Shown here one piece after another: positions 25,188-33,657 of a stretch of DNA of 52,100 nt. Under the pieces are notes generated by a model. The model made no database searches and was not told the DNA's origin. It worked only from the letters and a program-made list of their open reading frames with translations. The stretch is from the NCBI GenBank assembly GCA_002471375.1, contig DKPV01000096.1:1-52100 (forward strand). Direction: 5' to 3'. Origin of the DNA: Flavobacteriales bacterium UBA7325 (lineage in GTDB: Bacteria > Bacteroidota > Bacteroidia > Flavobacteriales_D > Crocinitomicaceae). A program made the position numbers and the translations under genes. Position 1 is the stretch's first letter, and each line of letters opens with the position of its first letter.

Positions 25188-25676
25188 TTAGTTATCCAGT
25201 AAGTCTGAATCGTAATCAACCCTGTAGTTTCCTTTCTCGGAGTTGACCAGATCTGACTTATATCGTGCGATAATCACCCAGAAAAAAATCCAAAGCACTA
25301 AGTTATCTATACCGAAGAACAGGCCAACGTAAGGAATAAACCCTAGTACTCCAGTAATAGCTAGCGCAACACCCAAGCCTTTACCATAATCGCTCGTCGA
25401 GTTCTTTCCGCGAGATTCAAATTCATTCTTTATTGAATTAGCGAGCTTGATGTAGAATATGAAAGCCAAAACAAGATTAAATAGAGGAATCAATAAAAAC
25501 CATGCATAGCCTAGCTGTGTCTAACGATTAACAGAAGCAACCTCCTTCAATACTCCCTGAAGCAGGGTGATATACATAAGAAAAATGCCTAAAGCAAATA
25601 GGACGACAATTGTTAAGTGAACAGTTGAGAATTGGGTAGTAAGCAAGTAATAAATATTAATTGATATGATAAACAC
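25188..25676 (-). pseudogene. Small membrane protein gene interrupted by an in-frame TAG
   Basis: The minus-strand frame runs from a candidate GTG at 25676 (or a TTG at 25646) to TAG at 25523-25521. In the same frame after the stop it continues TQLGYAWFLLIPLFNLVLAF and ends at 25188. Both parts join into what looks like one protein: an N-terminal helix (VHLTIVVLFALGIFLMY, then TLLQGVLKEVASVNR) and a C-terminal part with W-x-LIPLFN, SIKNEFESRG and a second pair of helices. I recall intact Bacteroidota relatives of this layout with residues such as NRxMxPGxVWLLLIPLFN at the junction. Other genes here end in TAG normally, so recoding is unlikely. A TTG at 25493 could restart translation. Nonsense mutation or sequencing error are the main options. 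Confidence 0.55.
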
Positions 25677-25941
25677 CCCCAGCAGCGAGCTTTACAATAT
25701 AGTTTATCACGATAAGCACTGCAGTTGTACTAAACAGTCCAACTATTATCCTGGGTCCTATTTGGAATTTCCAGATAAGATGTGCCCCAAGAAAAAGTAT
25801 GCAAAGTAAAAAAGGGATAGTAGCCGGAAACTGATAAAAGCTTCCTACTACATCCCCTTCAATGAGTAATTGAAATGACCGTTGAAATCCACAGGTTAAG
25901 CAATCAACCCCAAATGTAGACCTCCAGGAACAATCAATCAA
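25657..25941 (-). CDS. DUF2752 family membrane protein
   Basis: The 94-residue protein begins MIDCSWRSTFGVDCLTCGFQRS, the Cys-containing start of the DUF2752 family, followed by two hydrophobic helices (ATIPFLLCILFLGAHLIW, IIVGLFSTTAVLIVINYIV). The family is an uncharacterised inner-membrane protein. Its start overlaps the upstream gene's stop by four bases (ATGA type), and its end overlaps the interrupted gene downstream. Confidence 0.85.
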   Translation of the reverse strand: MIDCSWRSTFGVDCLTCGFQRSFQLLIEGDVVGSFYQFPATIPFLLCILFLGAHLIWKFQIGPRIIVGLFSTTAVLIVINYIVKLAAGGVYHIN

Positions 25942-26285
25942 AATCTTCCATTAGTTGATGCCATCAAGGCAAAAATCATCAACAGCATAAACAAAGCTGA
26001 CAATGAAGTTCCTATTATAGCACATACATATCCAGCACTTGCGTTTTTATATGATGCTTCATATGCTGCTTTATCTGTCTTGTACGTTTCCTTAACTCTT
26101 TTCATCAGCGATAAAGCAATAATTCCACAGATTAATCCTGGCACACCATAAAAAATACAGCCCACTAATGATATAATACCTAACACCAAAACAGCAGTTG
26201 CATTAGGAATGGATTTTTGAGGCCCATTTGATCCAGAGTTTCCTTCTTTCATTCCTGGATCCAGGAGTTCATCTAATTCACTCAT
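25938..26285 (-). CDS. CCC-motif / DUF4190-like small membrane protein
   Basis: The 115-residue protein has an acidic, Gly-rich start, then IPNATAVLVLGIISLVGCIFYGVPGLICGIIALSLM and a second helix pair ending LFMLLMIFALMAS. Cysteines appear in the first helix, the second helix and near the Ala-Gly region (GYVCAIIG), the layout of the group called CCC-motif membrane proteins. Function is unknown. It starts immediately after the stop of the upstream 26286-26804 gene and overlaps DUF2752 downstream, so the set forms one transcript. Confidence 0.82.
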   Translation of the reverse strand: MSELDELLDPGMKEGNSGSNGPQKSIPNATAVLVLGIISLVGCIFYGVPGLICGIIALSLMKRVKETYKTDKAAYEASYKNASAGYVCAIIGTSLSALFMLLMIFALMASTNGRF

Positions 26286-26804
26286 TTATTTCATGTGTTT
26301 TAAGTTCACGCCATACATGATGATGAACGCGGTAGGAAATAATGCACCAATAACAAATCCTAACATTCCAAAGTTTGCCATCATACCGCCAGCAGGTCCA
26401 ATACCTGCAAAGTTACTCATTGATGAAATCACCATGAATGATCCAATTAACGGAATGATTTGCCCTGGGACATAAATAAAGAATCCTACTTTTTTCAAAT
26501 TCCACATAATCAGCGCACCAGTAAGGCACATTGCATTCCCTAGTAGATTAAGATATACCGAAATTTTTGACCAACGGTAAAAATCTTCCATTCCGTCACT
26601 AAACTCATTGCCTAGTCCACCAAAGCTATCAAATGCTTCGTAAGTGTTTTGCACTTGACCAATCGTAAAAAGACTCCATAACGCTCCCAATAACCCAATA
26701 CCTGTACCAACAAAAGTTAGTATACACAGTACCGTGATAAAAGCAGGGCGTTTAACTTCTGGATTCACCTCGTTGATGTCCAGTATTTCTTCATTTTCTT
26801 CCAT
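26286..26804 (-). CDS. Small membrane protein with four predicted helices
   Basis: I recognise no named family with certainty. The 172-residue protein has an acidic N-terminus (MEENEEILDINEVNPEVKR), then helices near ITVLCILTFVGTGIGLLG, SVYLNLLGNAMCLTGALIM, VGFFIYVPGQIIPLIGSF and FGMLGFVIGALFPTAFIIM. The region between the first and second helix is likely extracytoplasmic. It is the first gene of a four-gene minus-strand run that ends at 25188. It has no intrinsic terminator after it. Confidence 0.78.
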   Translation of the reverse strand: MEENEEILDINEVNPEVKRPAFITVLCILTFVGTGIGLLGALWSLFTIGQVQNTYEAFDSFGGLGNEFSDGMEDFYRWSKISVYLNLLGNAMCLTGALIMWNLKKVGFFIYVPGQIIPLIGSFMVISSMSNFAGIGPAGGMMANFGMLGFVIGALFPTAFIIMYGVNLKHMK

Positions 26805-26886
26805 AGCGAATTGTTTTTCAATTAGGTTTCACATAGATACCAATAATATCTCGGATGAACCTCAAATATGTTACAACAAAAAAAAG

Positions 26887-26918
26887 TCCTGACTATCGAA
26901 TAATCGATAGTCAGGACA
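26887..26918 (-). terminator. Intrinsic terminator of the DUF4190 gene
   Basis: GTCCTGACTATCGA pairs perfectly with its reverse complement (14 pairs, ATAA loop). On the minus strand it is followed by nine T (26886-26878). It lies 23 bases after the stop codon at 26942. Confidence 0.9.
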
Positions 26919-26941
26919 ATAAGAAATAGAATATCTATATC

Positions 26942-27274
26942 CTAGTAATTCTCGTATTGCTCTAAATCATTAGCAAGATCTTCCCAAGCATCAAGATCAC
27001 TGCTGACAGTGCTATAGGCCATAGCTGCAATTACAATTAAGATAATTCCGATTACCAATCCGATAATACCAGTGATAAGTCCACCTGTAGCTTGACCTGA
27101 AGTATGAGCTAAATCTGGATCTGCTTTAATTTTGTTTTTAGCAACAGCTGCTAAAATAATTGCAACGATTGCACATGGGATTGCAATGAACCAGATGAAG
27201 AAAAGTGCAATTGACACGATTCCTAATACTAGAGCGGCTGTTGCCATTCCATTTTTTTTTGTAGCGTCTGACAT
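26942..27274 (-). CDS. DUF4190 family small membrane protein
   Basis: The 110-residue protein has MATAALVLGIVSIALFF, then IAIPCAIVAIILAAVAKNKIK and GGLITGIIGLVIGIILIVIAAM, the DUF4190 pattern of two or three helices with small residues. The C-terminus is acidic (DAWEDLANDLEQYENY). Function is unknown. It stands alone with its own terminator but lies upstream of a related cluster of small membrane proteins on the same strand. Confidence 0.85.
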   Translation of the reverse strand: MSDATKKNGMATAALVLGIVSIALFFIWFIAIPCAIVAIILAAVAKNKIKADPDLAHTSGQATGGLITGIIGLVIGIILIVIAAMAYSTVSSDLDAWEDLANDLEQYENY

Positions 27275-27594
27275 ATTTAATTTGGTTTTAAGTTACAGCG
27301 GCTAAGATATAAAAAAGTCGTATCAACAAGCCAAAAAAATAGAAACTTCTAGAAATAGATTTCAACAATGAAATATTAATATTCATCGAAGTTATAAGCC
27401 AGTTTAACAGTTAAATGAGCAATTTGATCATTTACTCACTGAATAGTCACGCTTATTAGTTGACAGGCCTATTACAAACAACAAAGCTCTTGGTCTTTGA
27501 TCAGTTGATGTGTAGGTTTAGATCTTTTAATGATGACAAGGTAACTTGAAATTATTTCGAAATATTCGTAATTTTAACCAATCGACGATAAATT
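27275..27594. other. 320-base gene-free stretch
   Basis: This gap separates the divergent DUF4190 gene and the lipoprotein gene. It is AT-rich. TAATTTTA near 27569-27576 could be a weak -7 box for the lipoprotein gene. I see no convincing ORF, hairpin, repeat or RNA gene in it. Confidence 0.6.
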
Positions 27595-28227
27595 ATGAAA
27601 CATTTCGCTCTCATCACTTTTTCTGCGCTTCTACTTTTTTCATTTATTGGATGTAGAAAAGGTGTAGCTGATTTCACACTGACTGGTACAATAACAGACA
27701 ATAGCTTTTCAGTTCCTTTATCCGGGGCTACTGTAAAACTATATGCAACTGAGGCAGGAGGACTTTCTGTGGAACTTATCGCTACTACCACTCTAGGCAG
27801 CGATGGCATCTACTCTTTCACTTTTGAGCGCGGAAAAACTGAAACCTATCATGTGTCCGTTTCTAAGACTGGATACTTCGAGCTATATGAAGATATTCCA
27901 TTTTCAGACTTAACAATTGAAGAGGATAATGTTCGCGATTATGCAACAACAACTAAATCATGGGTTGAATTAAGGTTCATTAATACTTCTCCTCTAACTG
28001 ATGATGTTCTACAGTACATTAAACAAGAAGGAAAATCAGATTGTGCAGACTGCTGTACTGATGGTGACGTGTATCTTGAAGGAGCAATCGACACTAGTAT
28101 CTACTGCATCAATGATGGCAATTCAGAATATCGGTATTACTATTGGGTGCACAATTCGACCAATCAAGGTCCGAAATCAGCTATTACCCCCCCATTCGAT
28201 ACAGTTCAAATCTTACTTTCCTACTAG
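27595..28227 (+). CDS. Lipoprotein with carboxypeptidase-regulatory-like domain
   Basis: The start MKHFALITFSALLLFSFIGC ends in a lipobox, so the protein is a lipoprotein of 210 residues. Residues about 28-115 (FTLTGTITDNSFSVPLSGAT ... YSFTFERGKTETYHVSVSKTGYF) match the beta-sandwich CarboxypepD_reg-like fold. The second half has several Cys (SDCADCC, YC) and Tyr-rich strands. It probably sits on the outer leaflet of the periplasm or the cell surface. Function is unknown. It converges with the YdjM-like gene across an eight-base gap. Confidence 0.82.
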   Translation: MKHFALITFSALLLFSFIGCRKGVADFTLTGTITDNSFSVPLSGATVKLYATEAGGLSVELIATTTLGSDGIYSFTFERGKTETYHVSVSKTGYFELYEDIPFSDLTIEEDNVRDYATTTKSWVELRFINTSPLTDDVLQYIKQEGKSDCADCCTDGDVYLEGAIDTSIYCINDGNSEYRYYYWVHNSTNQGPKSAITPPFDTVQILLSY

Positions 28228-28235
28228 AGAGGACT

Positions 28236-29246
28236 CTAATTCCCTTTCATTCGTTTCCATAGGTCATCAAAAACTTCTCCGACATTCTCCATCTTTGGCT
28301 CCATCCGGATCACTCTAGCTTCGCCTTTATTTGGGACTTTAATGCGATACTTCCATAGGAAAGGTGAGTTGTTGATATCGGTACCGAATTGGCCAAACCG
28401 AAGATCTGTAAAAATCAGATCTTTTCCCTCCTCTTCTAAAGTGTACCACCCATCAGCAATTTTCAGGATTTGACTGATTTGTTTATCATCTTTAATCTTC
28501 TTTAATAAATGATGATTTTTAGGGAATTCATGTGAAAATTCAATCTCTGATTTTGAATCAAGGATAGAATAGTATGCAAATTTATATCCCTTCTTAGTTT
28601 CGATCTGAGCATTCCACAATAGACTATTGAACGGAGTTGGCTTAGTATCAATTTCAACATAATCAATCTTCTGATCGTGGAGATTCTTCTCAAATGCCTG
28701 AATACCTATCCACTTGAAGACAAAGGTCAAAATCATGTAAGATGTACTCAATATAATTCCCGCGTAGTTTATCACGCTACGTCTTGGGTTTATCCTGCGA
28801 TGAAACATAACCGCAACCATACAAATGAGAAATGGAATTGTATATAGAGGGTCAACGACAAAAATGTTCTTATAGGCGATCTTCACTTCAAACGGCCAAA
28901 AGAATTGAGTCCCCCATGTCGTGTGCATATCCAGCAAGGGGTGCGTAACTAACGCAAGAAAGAATAGGAATGTCCAATCTCTAAATGTTGCATCTCTCCT
29001 ATTGTGTATTTTAAGAGTTAGCCACGCGAATACAGGTGAAGCGATAATACAGAACAGTAAGGAATGAGAGAACCCGCGGTGCATTTCTGTCGCTGTAATA
29101 GGGTCCGTGAAAAACCTAACGAAAACATCGAGATCAGGAATCGTTCCAGCAACAGCACCCCACAAAATAGCCCTATTCCCAATCTTCTTACCAAGGACAG
29201 CCTCTCCCATTGCTGCTCCAAGAACAATTTGTGTTAATGAATCCAT
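28236..29246 (-). CDS. Metal-dependent hydrolase-like inner membrane protein (YdjM/DUF457)
   Basis: The 336-residue protein begins MDSLTQIVLGAAMGEAVLGKK, then VAGTIPDLDVF and HRGFSHSLLF, and later HPLLDMHTTWGTQFFWPF, the His/Asp pattern of the YdjM family (predicted membrane-associated hydrolase). About five hydrophobic segments are visible in the first 200 residues. A C-terminal domain of about 130 residues is soluble. Substrate is unknown. Its start codon overlaps the stop of the upstream acyltransferase-like gene by one base (TAATG), so translation is coupled. Confidence 0.9.
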   Translation of the reverse strand: MDSLTQIVLGAAMGEAVLGKKIGNRAILWGAVAGTIPDLDVFVRFFTDPITATEMHRGFSHSLLFCIIASPVFAWLTLKIHNRRDATFRDWTFLFFLALVTHPLLDMHTTWGTQFFWPFEVKIAYKNIFVVDPLYTIPFLICMVAVMFHRRINPRRSVINYAGIILSTSYMILTFVFKWIGIQAFEKNLHDQKIDYVEIDTKPTPFNSLLWNAQIETKKGYKFAYYSILDSKSEIEFSHEFPKNHHLLKKIKDDKQISQILKIADGWYTLEEEGKDLIFTDLRFGQFGTDINNSPFLWKYRIKVPNKGEARVIRMEPKMENVGEVFDDLWKRMKGN

Positions 29247-30439
29247 TAGTAGTTAAAATCTGATTTAAATGGTTTTCTCAATTCAAAATCACTTGGTGAT
29301 ATTGACTGAATTATTGGTTTAAGCAAGAGGTTCGGAACACTCTTGCGATGACGTGCATAAAGCTTCATATTCATTGGTATTGCTCCAATGCTACTTTTAA
29401 TCATTTCAGCGGTCCTCCCTAGGTGTAGCTCTTTAGATTTATAGTTCAATGATTGCTCTACATAGTCGTATAGTATCCTCTGATATACAGATAGTTTCTT
29501 GTTGAAACTGTAATCTAAACCAACATAATTCGCTTCGAGTATATCGTTATTCTTAAATGAGGTACTGAAGCCAACTAATTGCTCATTATAGAAGAAACCT
29601 CTCATACAAAACTTCTCCTGCAGCGACTTCTGGAACTCCTTAAACGCAGCTGCGGATAACCTCCCAAAGCCAAAGTCTGACTTTTCGAGGACATTGCAAA
29701 AGAGTTCATTAATTCTGTCCGCATTTTGTTCTATTTGCTCTTCACTTAATGTTTTAATCTCAAGCGCCTTAGATTTTTTAAGTACTGATTTAAAGCGAGT
29801 TCGGAACTTAGTCTTCATGCTCGCAGTATAATCTTCAAGTGAAACCCAATCCTTATGGATCTTCAAAATCATATTAACATCCGCCATAAAACCACGATAG
29901 CTTCTTTTTAATAATTCATCGGTCGCATCAACAGATTCTGGCCTAAACTCTTTAAATAGGGTTATGGATGATTTCTCCTTTACTTCATCCCTCAATTTTA
30001 GTTCTTCAGCAATCAACGCAACTTCCTCAATTGCTACCTCTTGAGAGATTCCTTTCCACATAAAACCATTCTCGCCATCAGAAAAGACATTCCCGCAAAC
30101 CATTAGATTAATTGTAAATGGAGAAAGCACCTTGTTCTTTACATGGCACGCGATTTTGCCAAGGTGAGAAGCATACTTCCTTCGCTTATCTTCAAATACG
30201 ACCAATTGGAATACAGAAATTAGTACCGGAATATCATTTTCATTGTACGAAATGGCATAGCAAAAATCGATTGAATCCCTCATGGTGGACTCCAATGATC
30301 TTAGGTAATCAATTGATAAGTAAATGTTTGCACCCCGAGTGACTGAATTCCAATGATCAATATTAACCGCCTCAACACTATTGAACACCTCACGATATGA
30401 GACATCAATACTTTGTTGTACTTTCTGAGGTTCAGTCAT
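29246..30439 (-). CDS. GNAT-like acyltransferase (FemAB-type fold suspected)
   Basis: The 397-residue protein has no signal peptide. The region from about 220 to 375 (KTLSEEQIEQNADRINELF, ALEIKTL, NEQLVGFSTSFKNNDILEANYVGLDY, LHLGRTAEMIKSSIG) looks like the GNAT-related acyltransferase domain of the peptidoglycan-peptide or cellulose acyltransferase type. Family assignment is from pattern only; no exact function follows. It is co-directional with a P450 upstream (43-base gap) and the YdjM-like protein downstream (one-base overlap), so the three may form an operon modifying a lipid or envelope molecule. That is an inference. Confidence 0.75.
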   Translation of the reverse strand: MTEPQKVQQSIDVSYREVFNSVEAVNIDHWNSVTRGANIYLSIDYLRSLESTMRDSIDFCYAISYNENDIPVLISVFQLVVFEDKRRKYASHLGKIACHVKNKVLSPFTINLMVCGNVFSDGENGFMWKGISQEVAIEEVALIAEELKLRDEVKEKSSITLFKEFRPESVDATDELLKRSYRGFMADVNMILKIHKDWVSLEDYTASMKTKFRTRFKSVLKKSKALEIKTLSEEQIEQNADRINELFCNVLEKSDFGFGRLSAAAFKEFQKSLQEKFCMRGFFYNEQLVGFSTSFKNNDILEANYVGLDYSFNKKLSVYQRILYDYVEQSLNYKSKELHLGRTAEMIKSSIGAIPMNMKLYARHRKSVPNLLLKPIIQSISPSDFELRKPFKSDFNY

Positions 30440-30482
30440 GACACCAAAATTAGGTAAATAGGTACGATCCCTTTAGAAATTA

Positions 30483-31877
30483 TTATGAACGGTTTGTAAG
30501 CTTCACTTTAAAATCTGAAGCCATCATTGTAAAAGCCATTATTTCCTTGACATCCATGTGCGGAGTTATCATTTCAATATCAAAGTTTTTAAGAAGCATT
30601 GATAGCACCAAGCGGATCTCTAAAATGGCCAAGTTTTTTCCTGGACAAAAACGTGGGCCTCCTCCAAATGGAATGTACGATTCGTTATTATGTACTGGAC
30701 ATTTAGACTCTCGAAGCCAACGAGATGGCTTAAAGTCTTTAGCATCCGAGAAGTTTTCTTCTAACATTGCTGCATACCTAGATTGCACCAATAGTAGACT
30801 CCCCTCTTTAAACGCATAGCCTTCAATTTCAATATCAGATGTAGGCTCAAAAAGGAGTAATGGAGCAACAGGACGCATCCTCATAGTTTCATTAGCCACG
30901 GCCTCAACCTCTTTGAAGATTGCAACTTTCTCATATTCATTGATCCATTTGTCTTCACCGAGGATGGCATCGCTTTCAGACCGAATTTTTGATTGTGATT
31001 CAGGAAATTGCGTCAATAGGAAGATTGACCACGCTAAAGTATGAGCGGTAGTATCTTCTCCAGCAAGTAATACGGTCATTAAATTACCCTTCACTTCTTT
31101 ATCGCCAAAATGTTCTTCATTCTCAACTTCTAATAGAATAGCTTCTAAAAAATTGGATGGGTTTTCTCGTAGTTCAGGATTATTTTCTAATCGTTCTCGA
31201 GCATCTGAAATAAATTGATCAATATATACATTGATCTCTTTATTAGCATTATCATAAGCCTTGTCATCCTTATTTTTCAGAAACTTATACCAAGGAATAG
31301 GGTCATTAATACGCTTAAAGATCATTGGGAATATCTTCTCCATATGATCTTGAACAACTCCACCCTTTTCTTCCAGCGAGTTCATATCATAACCAAAGGC
31401 AAAGTTTGTTGTTATATCTACGGTAAATCGAAGAAAATCTTGCTGAATGTCTATTATTCGACCTTCATCAGCGTCCATCTTCCACTTTGTGTAAAGTCTT
31501 TCGACTGTAATGAGCATTTGATCAAAAAAGGCCTTTTGATGCTTCACATCTAAGCCCTTAGTCACCATTTTTCTATGCAGTTTCCATTCTTCGCCTTCAG
31601 CATTGAAAACACCATGCACAGCCCCCTCGCGCAGAATTTTATCTGCTTTTTTCATTCGGATAAAATCTTCCGGACGATCTTTTAAGATGTGTTGTATTAT
31701 TTTTGGTTCGGTTATCACAACCACATCACTTACAAAAAGTGGTAAACGATATATTTGTCCATACTCATCTGCCCATTCCTCAAGCTGATTGTGTAGGTTA
31801 TTAACTTCAAGCTTAAGAGAGTTTCCTAAGAAAGGAATTCCTTTAGGTCCTGGAAGATCTTTAATAGTTATCGGCAT
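30483..31877 (-). CDS. Cytochrome P450
   Basis: The 464-residue protein carries the I-helix motif AGEDTTAHTLAW, the K-helix ExxR in NETMRMRPVAP, and the haem-binding loop FGGGPRFCPGKNLAILE with the thiolate Cys. The N-terminus (PGPKGIPFLGNSLKLEVNN) has the proline-rich hinge of membrane-peripheral P450s but no long hydrophobic anchor. It inserts one oxygen atom into an organic substrate using electrons from a ferredoxin or reductase, which I do not see adjacent. The substrate is unknown; fatty acids or terpenoids are common for P450s with this look. It is likely co-transcribed with the acyltransferase-like gene. Confidence 0.95.
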   Translation of the reverse strand: MPITIKDLPGPKGIPFLGNSLKLEVNNLHNQLEEWADEYGQIYRLPLFVSDVVVITEPKIIQHILKDRPEDFIRMKKADKILREGAVHGVFNAEGEEWKLHRKMVTKGLDVKHQKAFFDQMLITVERLYTKWKMDADEGRIIDIQQDFLRFTVDITTNFAFGYDMNSLEEKGGVVQDHMEKIFPMIFKRINDPIPWYKFLKNKDDKAYDNANKEINVYIDQFISDARERLENNPELRENPSNFLEAILLEVENEEHFGDKEVKGNLMTVLLAGEDTTAHTLAWSIFLLTQFPESQSKIRSESDAILGEDKWINEYEKVAIFKEVEAVANETMRMRPVAPLLLFEPTSDIEIEGYAFKEGSLLLVQSRYAAMLEENFSDAKDFKPSRWLRESKCPVHNNESYIPFGGGPRFCPGKNLAILEIRLVLSMLLKNFDIEMITPHMDVKEIMAFTMMASDFKVKLTNRS

Positions 31878-31918
31878 AACAGTAGTTTTACATTCACTAA
31901 TCTACTGAATCTAAAGGA

Positions 31919-33208
31919 CTATCGCCTCCTGTTGCCAGTGTTTCTTTTACCATTTCCCGCACCCCCACTATTCTTTCGTTTTGCACGAGCCTCTTTTCTT
32001 TTTTGGCGCTGAACTTCGTTTTGTTTCTCATAACCCGCCTGCATTTCTCGATAATCGTCAATCGCATCTTGTGTAATTGGGAATGGATGATTATCAATTA
32101 CATCAATCTTTTTCCCAGTCAATTTTTCAATTGATTTGATATATGGCTTTTCATCAATATCACAAAGAGAGATAGAATTACCACTAGCTCCTGCTCGCCC
32201 TGTACGACCTATCCGGTGCACGTACGTCTCTGGTTCATTTGGGATGTCGTAGTTCACTACGTGAGCCAAATCTTCGATGTCGATTCCTCTCGCTGCGATG
32301 TCTGTAGCTACCAATACTCTGTTTCTACCAGACTTGAAGCCTTTTAAAGCCTTCTCTCGCTGGTTTTGTGATTTGTCGCCATGAATGGCAGCTGAAACAA
32401 TATTTGCTTTTCCAAGAATTCTTGCCAAGCGATCTGCGCCTCGTTTTGTCCTTGCAAATACAAGTACAGACGTCATTGATTCATCCTTTAAAAGATGAAG
32501 TAGCAATTTCTTTTTTATTGGTTTTAATACGTGATAAACCACCTGATTAACTGTCTGTGCAGCTGAAGATACGGGATTCACGGTTATATGTACCGGGTTA
32601 ACCAATAACTTTTTAGTAAGATCCACGATTGCTGGAGGCATCGTTGCGGAGAAAAATAAAGTTTGACGCTTTGTTGGTAGCTTAGGTAATATTTTGCGAA
32701 TATCATGAATGAAGCCCATATCAAGCATTCGATCCGCTTCGTCAAGCACAAATATTTCTACCTCATGTAATTTAATATATCCTTGATCCATTAAATCCAA
32801 TAACCTTCCAGGAGTAGCTACAAGGATATCAATACCCTTTCTAAGCTTGTCAACCTGTGAGCCCTGTTTAACACCACCATATATAACGGCATGGTTAATC
32901 GGCAAGTTCTTGCTGTAATCACGGATACTCTCTCCAATTTGAGCAGCAAGTTCACGTGTTGGAGTTAAAATGAGCGAACGAATAGGTCTTCTGCCACCTT
33001 TTGAGTGGGCATTATCACTCAACAACTGAAGAATCGGAATAGAAAATGCTGCTGTCTTTCCGGTACCCGTCTGAGCGCACCCTAGCACATCTTGCCCTTT
33101 TATGGCTTTGGGTATAGCACGTTCTTGAATTGGAGTAGGCGTTTCATAGCCAAGGCTATTAACTGCGTCCAAAATCTCTGGTATTAAATTAAGTTCACTA
33201 AATTTCAT
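31919..33208 (-). CDS. DEAD-box RNA helicase (RhlE-like)
   Basis: I start at the ATG at 33208 (MKFSELNLIPEI), which begins the Q motif region; the longer frame from 33253 adds an unlikely hydrophobic leader. The 429-residue protein has AQTGTGKTAA, PTRELAAQ, TPGRLLDL, VLDEADRMLDMG, FFSATMP and HRIGRTGRAG in the standard order. The C-terminal tail is basic (KRKEARAKRKNSGGAGNGKR), as in RhlE-type helicases. It unwinds RNA in ribosome assembly and cold adaptation. A -7-like TATCTTTA is near its start on the minus strand. Confidence 0.95.
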   Translation of the reverse strand: MKFSELNLIPEILDAVNSLGYETPTPIQERAIPKAIKGQDVLGCAQTGTGKTAAFSIPILQLLSDNAHSKGGRRPIRSLILTPTRELAAQIGESIRDYSKNLPINHAVIYGGVKQGSQVDKLRKGIDILVATPGRLLDLMDQGYIKLHEVEIFVLDEADRMLDMGFIHDIRKILPKLPTKRQTLFFSATMPPAIVDLTKKLLVNPVHITVNPVSSAAQTVNQVVYHVLKPIKKKLLLHLLKDESMTSVLVFARTKRGADRLARILGKANIVSAAIHGDKSQNQREKALKGFKSGRNRVLVATDIAARGIDIEDLAHVVNYDIPNEPETYVHRIGRTGRAGASGNSISLCDIDEKPYIKSIEKLTGKKIDVIDNHPFPITQDAIDDYREMQAGYEKQNEVQRQKRKEARAKRKNSGGAGNGKRNTGNRRR

Positions 33209-33657
33209 GATGTAAAGATAGAAGTATAATGATCTCCCATCTTCGGAAAGCACTATTGTTTATAGCATTCGGCTGTTAGTAAATAAAAAATGGATTTCCT
33301 TCACACTCCTATTTTCTCAGTTTACCTCCATGAGGATCAGTTAGCATTGGCCATCTCATTCAGTCGATCTATAAAATCTTGAAGCGCTTCTGTGTCACTC
33401 ATAATCATAGTTCCAGCCAAGAGAGCCTTTCTTTTTCCATTTTATCTAAAGAGTAAAGCGACCGTGTTTCGTACCAGAATTCCACTTGCTTGAATTTTTA
33501 TTCTCTTTGATTTGAATTCTAAATCTCATCAATTAATAGAAGTTTTTGCTTTCACTAGTTAACCATGCTGAATCTTCAAAGAGACGGAACGTTTAATTCT
33601 TCACAAAAATCTCTAATTCTATTTGTCATTTCTTAAAATCTCCCGAGATTTACGGTC
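33209..33657. other. 449-base stretch without an intact gene
   Basis: This gap separates the divergent helicase gene and the DUF4268 gene. It contains the possible relic at 33337-33525. The remainder is AT-rich with no hairpin terminator, tandem repeat or RNA gene that I can support. Confidence 0.55.
33337..33525 (-). pseudogene. Relic of a small coding region with an in-frame stop
   Basis: On the minus strand a frame with protein-like composition runs LEFKSKRIKIQASGILVRNT, VALLFR, stop TAA (33444-33442), then NGKRKALLAGTMIMSDTEAL and QDFIDRLNEMANAN to TGA at 33339-33337. Both halves share one frame. The part before the stop has alternating beta-strand-like residues and the part after it is a clean amphipathic helix. 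I do not recognise the family. No start codon ATG begins the frame, although ATG at 33408 gives a 23-residue end piece. A broken gene is the simplest reading, but the evidence is thin. Confidence 0.3.

Noticed and set aside
25521..25523. Amber codon reassignment to explain the interrupted gene
   Set aside because: Several other clear genes in the window end normally in TAG (rpe at 163-165, the exported protein ending at 1392, mnmA at 16854-16856), so TAG is a stop here.
31215..31553. Plus-strand ORF of 112 codons inside the P450 gene
   Set aside because: It is antisense to a clear P450 coding sequence and its composition (Ile- and Leu-rich without motifs) fits a shadow frame.
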